Both the position numbers and the translations under genes were made by a program. Under the pieces are notes generated by a model, which saw only the letters and a program-made list of their open reading frames with translations, did not search any database and was not told the DNA's origin. A DNA stretch of 9,563 bases from positions 1 to 9,563 of the forward strand of contig JBHHXR010000133.1 of the NCBI GenBank assembly GCA_046757205.1. The letters run 5' to 3'. The DNA comes from JBHHXR01 sp046757205. Lineage in GTDB: Bacteria; Pseudomonadota; Alphaproteobacteria; Rhodobacterales; Rhodobacteraceae. Shown here one piece after another: positions 1 to 5,830 of the stretch (the stretch's first letter is position 1; every line of letters starts with the position of its first letter).

Positions 1-35
1 CGGCGCAATCCCGCGCCTGTCCGACCGTCAGGGCC

Positions 36-54
36 CTATAACCAACGGTTATAG
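36..54. promoter_or_regulatory. Probable LysR-type recognition site (perfect 8-bp inverted repeat)
   Basis: A perfect palindrome: the arm CTATAACC (36-43) is followed by AAC and then GGTTATAG (47-54). Inside it T39 and A51 give the T-N11-A core of LysR-type sites, and positions 38-52 also fit ATA-N9-TAT, the pattern described for the Nac subgroup. A looser outer pair, GGGCC (31-35) and GGCCC (61-65), surrounds it. It lies about 105 bp before the first gene's start codon, with no competing gene between. The palindrome is seen directly. Its recognition by a LysR protein, possibly the one encoded at 8375-9322, is inference. Confidence 0.7.
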
Positions 55-69
55 GAGTTTGGCCCTTAT

Positions 70-83
70 GCTATTGGTATAGC
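70..83. promoter_or_regulatory. Probable second LysR-type (activation) site
   Basis: GCTAT (70-74), TGGT, ATAGC (79-83) forms a 5-bp-arm palindrome, and T69 with A81 again gives T-N11-A. Its centre lies 31.5 bp, close to three helical turns, from the centre of the 36-54 palindrome. The sequence after each palindrome is related: GTTATAGGAGTTT at 48-60 and GTATAGCGGAGTTT at 77-90, which looks like a duplicated half-operator. A strong distal site plus a weaker one near the -35 region is the standard layout of activator-type LysR promoters. The function is inferred. Confidence 0.55.
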
Positions 84-104
84 GGAGTTTGTGTTTCCTA
101 CACT
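74..104 (+). promoter_or_regulatory. Possible weak promoter of the operon
   Basis: TTGGTA (74-79) and TACACT (99-104) each match four of six sigma-70 consensus bases, with a 19-bp spacer that is longer than ideal. This would start transcription near position 111, placing the two palindromes near -66 and -35, as expected for a LysR-activated promoter. Poor boxes and a long spacer fit dependence on an activator. The assignment depends mainly on geometry and is tentative. Confidence 0.35.
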
Positions 105-149
105 TCCCCCCGAGTTCGCAGGAGTAAACGGACTTTGGAGGGAAGGCAC

Positions 150-848
150 ATGGCACGGACAATGGTTGACTTGACGGTAACGCTGACCAACGGCATGCCG
201 TCACACAAATTCTTTCCCAGGCCGATTATCGTTCCGCATCTGACCCACGAAGACTTTCTCAAGATGGGTAATGGCGTGCCGGGCGACCCTTTGAGCGGCG
301 CGACCACGTTCCTGGGCATGGTGGATCACATCGGCACCCACGTGGACTCGTTTTATCACGTCAAGAAAGACGGACTTCCGATCGACCAGATGCCTCTCGA
401 TATGTTCATGGGCAAGGCCGTGTGTCTCGATCTGCGGCACATCCCGGACCTGGCGGACATCGACGCCAAAGACCTCGAGGAAGCCGAGAAGAAGAACGGC
501 GTTACCGTCGACGGACACATCGTCCTGCTGAATACGGGGCTTCATGAACGTCATTATCCGACCGACAAAGTGGTGTGGAGCAATCCGGGCGTGACCGCCG
601 GGGCCACGCACTGGCTGGCCGACCGGGGATCCAAGGTCCACGGCGTCGAAGGCCCTTCCACCGACAGGCCCACCGACAACTTGTTTCCGAACCACCGCAC
701 CTGCCGCGACAGGGGCATCACCCATTACGAATGGCTGTGCAATCTCGAGAAAGTCGTGAACAAGGGCGAATTCGAGTTCCAGGGACTGCCGCTCAGGGTC
801 GGCAACGGAAGCGGCTCGCCGGTGCGCGCCATTGCGTGGCTTGAGTGA
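150..848 (+). CDS. Cyclase-family metal-dependent hydrolase (kynurenine formamidase / isatin hydrolase superfamily)
   Basis: A 232-residue protein of the cyclase family (PF04199), whose characterised members are Mn- or Zn-dependent hydrolases of formamides or cyclic amides, such as KynB and isatin hydrolase. The metal-site signature HxGTHxDxxxH is intact at residues 60-70 (H60, H64, D66, H70), with SFY in place of the proline-containing segment common in KynB. Further conserved positions are the GVEGPSTD block from residue 165, H182 in FPNH and E194 in HYEW. There is no signal peptide, so it should be cytoplasmic. The ATG at 150 is chosen because GGAGG at 137-141 lies 8 nt upstream; an in-frame TTG at 135 would overlap that site. 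It is the first gene after the LysR-type operator, and a COG0523 GTPase follows 46 bp later. The family is secure. The substrate is not evident, and KynB itself is unlikely because no other tryptophan or kynurenine gene is present. Confidence 0.9.
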   Translation: MARTMVDLTVTLTNGMPSHKFFPRPIIVPHLTHEDFLKMGNGVPGDPLSGATTFLGMVDHIGTHVDSFYHVKKDGLPIDQMPLDMFMGKAVCLDLRHIPDLADIDAKDLEEAEKKNGVTVDGHIVLLNTGLHERHYPTDKVVWSNPGVTAGATHWLADRGSKVHGVEGPSTDRPTDNLFPNHRTCRDRGITHYEWLCNLEKVVNKGEFEFQGLPLRVGNGSGSPVRAIAWLE

Positions 849-894
849 CGTTTTGTTCCCTCAGGCCATCGCGTTTTGAAGGGCCGGGTCCGTT

Positions 895-2085
895 ATGAAT
901 TTCGCACCACCAAATACCGCCCGTGAAGACCGATCGACGGTGACGCGCTTTGATCCGCAAGCGACCCTGGCCGATGTCGATCCGCGTATTCCCGTTCGCC
1001 TGCTGACGGGGCCCCGGGGCAGCGGGAAGACGTCGGTCATTCGCCACCTGATGTGCCGGCCCGAGGGACGGCTGAGGGCGCACATTGTTCCCGATCGGGG
1101 TGCGTTCGACCCCCTCCCACCCGAAACGTCAAGACCCGACGGGCGCACGGCGGTTCTCGAGAACGGTTCCGTGTGCTTCCGCATGCACGAATGCGACGTC
1201 ATCGAGGCCCTCAGTCATCTTCATCTGCGACGGATGGGGTTGGTGGGGGCTGCGTTGCCGTATGACGAGGTCATCATTGAAATCGCGGCCGACGCCGCCC
1301 CTTTGGCCGCCCTTTATCAACTGCTGACCGACTCCCGCCTCGCCCTGACCTACCGCTTCGATGCCATCATAACCGTTGTCGATGCCGCCGCGGCCCGCGG
1401 CTTCCTGGGCAAGGACTCTCCGCTTACTCCCTTCGTGGCCCGTTCCGATATCGTCATTCTGAACAAGTCGGACCTGGTCTCGAACGACGATTGCGGCGCC
1501 GTCATATCCGACCTTGCCGGGACCAATCCCTTCGCGCCGGTCCATGTCGCCCGACATGGGGCGGTTTCTGCATTCTCCGTCATGGAGTGGAATCCGTTGG
1601 GTAGGGAAGAGGCCGCATACGGCCGCGAAATCGCATTGGACAAAGGCGCCGTCGAACTGACGCCGCTGGACATCAATGGCCCCGCAAGACGGGCTATCAA
1701 GTGTCTGGTGAACAATTCCCTGAGCGACCCGCGGTCAAACGCTGAATCCGGTCGTATGCCGATTCGGGCGGCGCATGTGACGCTGGAGGGAAGCGCGGAT
1801 ATCTTCCGTATCGCCAGGACGGTCGCAAGAATCGCCGAGCGATGCGGGTCGGACCTTTATCGGCTGAAGTGCATAACCGCGAACCCCAAGACGGACCATC
1901 CGGTGGTGTTCCAATACATCGACGGCGCGTTCATCCCCCCATCGTGGGGCGAGCCGGACGGCACGAAAGAAACCAGGGCAACCGTCGTCGGACGCGGTTT
2001 CAAGCCGCGGGAAATCATGGCCGAATTCGCCGCCTGTTTCTGGGATTCAGAGGCGATCGCCCGCGGCGCGTACGCACCTTTCTGA
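895..2085 (+). CDS. COG0523/CobW-type GTPase with degenerate metal-binding motif
   Basis: A 396-residue G3E-family GTPase (CobW, YjiA, ZNG1 and nitrile hydratase activator relatives), a group that handles metal delivery to enzymes. The P-loop GPRGSGKT is at residues 39-46, NKSD at 190-193, and a CobW C-terminal domain ends the protein, with the block HPVVFQYIDGAF before the terminal helices. Two hallmarks are altered. The usual CxCC after ENG reads S-V-C-F (residues 92-95), keeping only C94, with H98 and C100 close by. The usual ETSG-type switch reads EIAA from E129. About 30 residues precede the GTPase core. The start at 895 has a modest GAAGGG 11 nt upstream. It sits between two hydrolase genes, which suggests metallation or maturation of one of them, most simply the cyclase-family enzyme, since amidase-signature enzymes need no metal. 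That partner is inference. A classic nitrile hydratase activator is unlikely because no nitrile hydratase genes are present. Confidence 0.82.
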   Translation: MNFAPPNTAREDRSTVTRFDPQATLADVDPRIPVRLLTGPRGSGKTSVIRHLMCRPEGRLRAHIVPDRGAFDPLPPETSRPDGRTAVLENGSVCFRMHECDVIEALSHLHLRRMGLVGAALPYDEVIIEIAADAAPLAALYQLLTDSRLALTYRFDAIITVVDAAAARGFLGKDSPLTPFVARSDIVILNKSDLVSNDDCGAVISDLAGTNPFAPVHVARHGAVSAFSVMEWNPLGREEAAYGREIALDKGAVELTPLDINGPARRAIKCLVNNSLSDPRSNAESGRMPIRAAHVTLEGSADIFRIARTVARIAERCGSDLYRLKCITANPKTDHPVVFQYIDGAFIPPSWGEPDGTKETRATVVGRGFKPREIMAEFAACFWDSEAIARGAYAPF

Positions 2086-2099
2086 GGCATGGGGATTAA

Positions 2100-3554
2100 A
2101 TGACTCACGCTGGAGCAGCCGCTGCCGACACACCGCGGGAAGAACACCGGTCTGTGGAGGACGCTCATTTCATGAGCGCCTACGAAATGGCCGAGAACAT
2201 CCGTCGGCGAAAGGTGTCGCCCGTGGAAATCATGCAGGCGTGCCTTGACCGGATCGGGGCCCTGGAGCCCGCGCTGAACGCGTTCGTGACCCTGACCCCC
2301 GATACGGCCATGGAGAATGCCCGGCGATGCGAGAAACTGGTCATGGATGGCGCCGATCTGGGCCCCCTGCACGGCGTGCCCATGTCGGTGAAGGACCTGA
2401 TCGCCGTCGGCGGTGTGCGCCAGACATTCGGCTCCCTCACCATGAAGGACAATATCGCCGGTTCGGACGCGCCGTCGGTCGAGCGCATCAAGGCGGCGGG
2501 GGCCTGCATCGTCGGCAAGACCACCACAACCGAGTTCGGCCTCAAGGCGTCCAGCGACAGCCCGTTGAGCGGCATAACCCGCAATCCCTGGAACACGGAC
2601 AAGACCACCGGCGGGTCAAGCGCCGGCGCTGCCGCAAGCGTTGCCGCGGGTGCCTATCCGGCGGCACTCGGCACGGATGGGGGCGGCTCGATCCGGATTC
2701 CAAGCGCCTTGTGCGGACTTTTCGGTATCAAGGCCCAGTTCGGCCGCGTCCCGGTCTTTCCGCCGGCGGCGACGCCGACACTGGCCCATGTCGGTCCCCT
2801 TGCCCGCACCGTCCGCGACGCGGCCCTGGTGCTCCAGGTGATCGCCGGATTCGATGCCCGCGACCCGGCAAGCGTGGCCGAACCGGTCCCGGATTTCCTG
2901 GGCGCCTGCGAACAGCCGGTCAAGGGGATGCGGATCGCGTGGAGCCCGACCCTTGGGTATGCCGAGCCGACCGGCAAGGTCGGGGCCGCGGTCTCCGACG
3001 CCGTCAAGGTATTCGAAGAGTTAGGGTGCGACGTCGATCTGGTCGACGGCGTATTCGACGATCCGTTCGACCTTTGGCTCGCCGAGTTTTATGCCGGGGT
3101 CGGCACCAGACTGAAGGGGCCGCTTTTTAGCAACCGCGACATCATCGACCCCAACCTGGTGGACATGCTTTCGGGCGCCCTCGATCAAACGATCGACGAA
3201 TACTACGAGAAGGTCTTCGCCCGGTATGAGTTCCGCGAGAAGGTGCGGGTGTTCATGAGCGGATACGACCTGCTCGTCTCGCCCACCCTGCCGGTGACGG
3301 CATTCAAGGCCGGGTTGCAGATGCCGCTCGAGCTGCCGGACAAAAACCCCGTCGACTGGGTTTCATACACCTATCCCGCAAACCTGTGCGGCCTGCCGGC
3401 GGCATCGGTGCCGTGCGGATTTTCCGATGACGGCCTTCCCATCGGCATGCAGTTGGTCAGTCGCGTCAATCGCGAGACGGACATTTTCAGGGCCGCCGCG
3501 GCCTTCGAGGCAGCGCGCCCATGGGACGAAAAGAGGCCCGATCCGGGGCCTTGA
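2100..3554 (+). CDS. Amidase-signature family hydrolase
   Basis: A serine amidohydrolase of the amidase-signature family (PF01425), cleaving a C-N amide bond to carboxylate plus ammonia or amine. The complete Ser-cisSer-Lys triad is visible: K98 in SVKD, S173 in GGSSAG and S197 in GGGSIRIP, with the 24-residue Ser-Ser spacing seen in FAAH. The C-terminal half carries the family blocks LLVSPTLP and GLPAASVPCGF. There is no signal peptide and no GatC or GatB gene nearby, so this is a catabolic amidase rather than GatA. The ORF gives 484 residues from the ATG at 2100, 14 nt after the GTPase gene. An in-frame ATG at 2172 (residue 25), preceded by GGAGG at 2156-2160, would give 460 residues and begins exactly where family homology starts, so the true start is uncertain. 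Substrate unknown. Confidence 0.93.
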   Translation: MTHAGAAAADTPREEHRSVEDAHFMSAYEMAENIRRRKVSPVEIMQACLDRIGALEPALNAFVTLTPDTAMENARRCEKLVMDGADLGPLHGVPMSVKDLIAVGGVRQTFGSLTMKDNIAGSDAPSVERIKAAGACIVGKTTTTEFGLKASSDSPLSGITRNPWNTDKTTGGSSAGAAASVAAGAYPAALGTDGGGSIRIPSALCGLFGIKAQFGRVPVFPPAATPTLAHVGPLARTVRDAALVLQVIAGFDARDPASVAEPVPDFLGACEQPVKGMRIAWSPTLGYAEPTGKVGAAVSDAVKVFEELGCDVDLVDGVFDDPFDLWLAEFYAGVGTRLKGPLFSNRDIIDPNLVDMLSGALDQTIDEYYEKVFARYEFREKVRVFMSGYDLLVSPTLPVTAFKAGLQMPLELPDKNPVDWVSYTYPANLCGLPAASVPCGFSDDGLPIGMQLVSRVNRETDIFRAAAAFEAARPWDEKRPDPGP

Positions 3555-3590
3555 GCGTGGCGTACGTGAGGAAAGTAACTTAAGTTTTTT

Positions 3591-3601
3591 GGAGGGAGGA
3601 G
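3591..3601 (+). promoter_or_regulatory. Very strong ribosome-binding site of the binding-protein gene
   Basis: GGAGGGAGGAG ends 7 nt before the ATG at 3609 and offers two overlapping Shine-Dalgarno registers. It is purine-rich and clearly stronger than the sites of the other genes here. It fits the high output usual for a periplasmic binding protein and supports 3609 as the start. A perfect 10-bp palindrome, AACTTAAGTT, sits just upstream at 3577-3586. Confidence 0.75.
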
Positions 3602-3608
3602 AATAAAG

Positions 3609-4862
3609 ATGAAACGATCAATGATGAAGATGGCGATCCTGTTTGCGGCTTCTGGGGCCCTGTTGGGATTACCAGGCTCTTCGAAAGCGGCGGACGAAAT
3701 CCGGCTCGGCCTTTCCGCCGCCTTGACCGGGCCGGCCGCGTTCGTCGGCGTGTCCATCCGGCGCGGCGCCGAAATGGCCATCGATGCCGTAAACGCCAAC
3801 GGCGGCGTGAACGGAAAGAAGATCGTCCTGATCGTTCGGGACGACGAACACAAGCCGGTGAAAACGGTTGCCAACCACCGTGAACTGGTCGAACGCGAAA
3901 AGGTCATCGCCTTGTTGGGCACGACCAACAGCGCCGCGATGCTCGCCACCGCGCCGATCATCAATGACGAACTAAAGGTTCCCATCGTCTGCCCGGCCAC
4001 CGATGCGACCAAGATCACCGAAAACAAGGCTTGGGAAGAAAAGAGGGACAATTACGTTTTCCGCCTGGGCATGTTCGGGCGTGGTCAGGCGAATTTCCTG
4101 GTCAACTCCATGGTCAAGAAATTCGGCTACAAGAAGGTCGGCCTGCTGACCTGGACGGCCGGATGGGGCGTTACCGGACGGGGTGAACTGAACCGCCGCC
4201 TGAAGGAACTCGGCAAACCAGCGGTCGCCGATGAGACCTACGACACCGCCGACACGGACATGACGCCGCAAATCCTGAAGCTGCAAGGCGCCGGCGCCCA
4301 GGTCATCATCAACTACGGCCTGGCCCGGGAGAACTCGTTCGTGACCCGCACCAAACTGAAGCTGAAGAACAAGATCCCCTACGCTTCCGCCTGGGGCATC
4401 GCGGCACCGGCGTTCTGGAAGGCGGCGGGTCCGAGCGGCGAAGGCGTGCTGGTCAGCACCACGATTTCCATTGACGGCCCGCAGTCGCCGGAACGGCTGG
4501 CGGTCCTCAAGGAATACTCCCGCCGCTACAAAGGGGAGACGATCGATGGACCGCCGTTCTTCTTTGCCGCCTATGACGCGATTCACCTGCTCGCCAAGGT
4601 CATCGGCAAGGTCGGCACCGACCCGAAAGCGATACGGGCCGGTCTTGAGAACGTTCCCGAGTTCAAGGGCCTGATCACCCACTTCAAGCGGCCCGTATTC
4701 ACCAGGAACCGCCACGATGCGCTGACGGAGAAGGACATGATCCTCGGCCGGTGGACGAACGGGCAGCTCCTGGAAGTCAAGTATGACGGAAAGGGTCCGT
4801 ACGTCGTTCTCGACAGCGGCGAGCATAAGTACATCGATACCAAGACCCTGGCCCTGAAATAA
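3609..4862 (+). CDS. Liv-type ABC transporter periplasmic substrate-binding protein
   Basis: A 417-residue binding protein of the branched-chain amino acid/amide class (Peripla_BP_6, LivJ/LivK/AmiC-like fold). Residues 1-27 are a Sec signal peptide: basic start, hydrophobic core, and an SKA-ADE junction as likely cleavage site. The mature protein begins with the family's usual first strand, LGLSAALTGPAA, followed by the helix GAEMAIDAVNANGGVNG and a conserved acidic turn, RDDEH. GTTNS at residues 104-108 lies where family members contact the ligand. It should deliver substrate in the periplasm to the LivH/LivMG/LivF complex encoded next. Its position directly after two amidohydrolase genes suggests an amide-containing or aromatic ligand rather than leucine, isoleucine or valine; proteins of this class also bind amides, urea and aromatic acids. 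The gene is followed by a stem-loop that probably uncouples its mRNA level from the permease genes. Confidence 0.93.
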   Translation: MKRSMMKMAILFAASGALLGLPGSSKAADEIRLGLSAALTGPAAFVGVSIRRGAEMAIDAVNANGGVNGKKIVLIVRDDEHKPVKTVANHRELVEREKVIALLGTTNSAAMLATAPIINDELKVPIVCPATDATKITENKAWEEKRDNYVFRLGMFGRGQANFLVNSMVKKFGYKKVGLLTWTAGWGVTGRGELNRRLKELGKPAVADETYDTADTDMTPQILKLQGAGAQVIINYGLARENSFVTRTKLKLKNKIPYASAWGIAAPAFWKAAGPSGEGVLVSTTISIDGPQSPERLAVLKEYSRRYKGETIDGPPFFFAAYDAIHLLAKVIGKVGTDPKAIRAGLENVPEFKGLITHFKRPVFTRNRHDALTEKDMILGRWTNGQLLEVKYDGKGPYVVLDSGEHKYIDTKTLALK

Positions 4863-4872
4863 GACCTGGATC

Positions 4873-4912
4873 AATGCGGGGGAACGCCGATTGTGCGTCC
4901 CCCGCATTTTTT
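4873..4912 (+). terminator. Intrinsic terminator or attenuator between binding protein and permease genes
   Basis: The left arm AATGCGGGGGAACGC (4873-4887) pairs with GCGTCCCCCGCATT (4895-4908), with one bulged A and a 7-nt loop, and six T residues run from 4907 to 4912. This is a textbook rho-independent terminator beginning 10 bp after the binding-protein stop codon. Because livH follows at 4955 with no obvious promoter of its own, partial read-through is more likely than full termination. It would give high binding-protein and low permease mRNA, and could also protect the 3' end of the upstream message. Confidence 0.88.
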
Positions 4913-4954
4913 CCCGATCGCCACACCGTCAGCGATGTGGGATAAGGGTTACCC

Positions 4955-5830
4955 GTGAATTTCTTTTTTCACATTCTGATTGGCGGCATCGCGACGGGCG
5001 CCATGTACAGCCTGATTGCCGTCGGCTACAGCATCACGTTTGCCACCATGCGGGTGCTGAACTTCGCCCTTGGCATGTGGGTGATGATGGGGGGAATGCT
5101 GACCCTCACGTTCCATGTGATGTTCGGCTTCAACCTGTTCATCACGTTGGCGGCAATCATCGTGATCATGGTCGCTCTGGGAATTGTCGGCGAAAGGGTG
5201 TCCGTCTATCCTTTTTTCCGAACCGGCAGCGACGTATGGATCATGAGCACCCTGGCGGTGGGGTTCCTTTTCATCAACGTCGCCGAATTGATATGGGGCC
5301 GGAATCCCGAGCCCGTTCCTTCGTTCTTCGGCAGCGGAATCATCACGTTCGGCTCTTTCGCCATATTCCCGCAACAGATTCTGGTCATTGTGACCGCCCT
5401 CGTCATCTTTCTTCTGCTGCACGCTTTCTATTACAAGACGCTTCTAGGCAAGGCCTTCCGCGCGACCGCCCATAGCAGCGACGTGACAAGCCTGATGGGC
5501 ATCAACACGCGGCTGATATGCATTCTTTCCTACGTCTATACGAGCGTTCTTGCGGGCGTCGCTGGATTCATCATCGTGCCGATTACCTTTGCCGAAGCGC
5601 AGATGGGCACCGTCCTCGGCCTTAAGGCGTTCGCCATCGCCATTATCGCGGGGCTCGAGGCTCCCCGGGGGATCCTCTTTTGCGGGATCGCCTACGGGGC
5701 GTTGGAGGCGCTCGCCTCGGGATACTTCTTTACCGGGATCAGGGATATCCTGGGCTTTTCCTTCATGATCCTGGTCCTCGTCCTGCGGCCCCAGGGGTTG
5801 TTCGGCACGCCGACGCAGGAGCGGGCATGA
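4955..5830 (+). CDS. livH: LivH-type ABC transporter permease
   Basis: A 291-residue integral inner-membrane permease of the LivH family. The N-terminal region has the diagnostic run GAMYSLIAVGYS followed by RVLNFALGMWVMMGG. A cytoplasmic coupling loop of EAA type lies around LGKAFRATAHSSDVTSLMGI, and the protein ends with LVLRPQGLFG, the usual LivH tail. Roughly eight hydrophobic segments are visible. The start is GTG at 4955, with TAAGGG at 4943-4948 giving a 6-nt spacing; the protein then has normal family length. The last codons overlap the next gene through ATGA (5827-5830), indicating translational coupling. The family is secure; the symbol describes the family and not a proven leucine-type substrate. 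Confidence 0.94.
   Translation: MNFFFHILIGGIATGAMYSLIAVGYSITFATMRVLNFALGMWVMMGGMLTLTFHVMFGFNLFITLAAIIVIMVALGIVGERVSVYPFFRTGSDVWIMSTLAVGFLFINVAELIWGRNPEPVPSFFGSGIITFGSFAIFPQQILVIVTALVIFLLLHAFYYKTLLGKAFRATAHSSDVTSLMGINTRLICILSYVYTSVLAGVAGFIIVPITFAEAQMGTVLGLKAFAIAIIAGLEAPRGILFCGIAYGALEALASGYFFTGIRDILGFSFMILVLVLRPQGLFGTPTQERA

Noticed and set aside
150..848. Naming the first gene kynB (kynurenine formamidase)
   Set aside because: Only the superfamily signature is visible, the residues after GTHxD differ from typical KynB, and no tryptophan-catabolism gene is nearby.
2327..3130. 267-codon plus-strand frame within the amidase gene
   Set aside because: An Arg/Gly-rich out-of-frame shadow; the amidase frame carries the complete catalytic triad.
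3972..4907. 311-codon open frame on the minus strand
   Set aside because: Antisense to the binding-protein gene and running through the terminator hairpin; no domain resemblance.
4891..5475. 194-codon plus-strand frame starting inside the terminator
   Set aside because: Out of frame with livH, rich in His and Arg, and starts within the hairpin; livH in the other frame has clear family motifs.
5680..5826. 49-residue N-terminal extension of the LivM-LivG protein
   Set aside because: It lies wholly within livH in another frame, lacks homology, and the ATG at 5827 gives the normal coupled overlap and LivM N-terminus.
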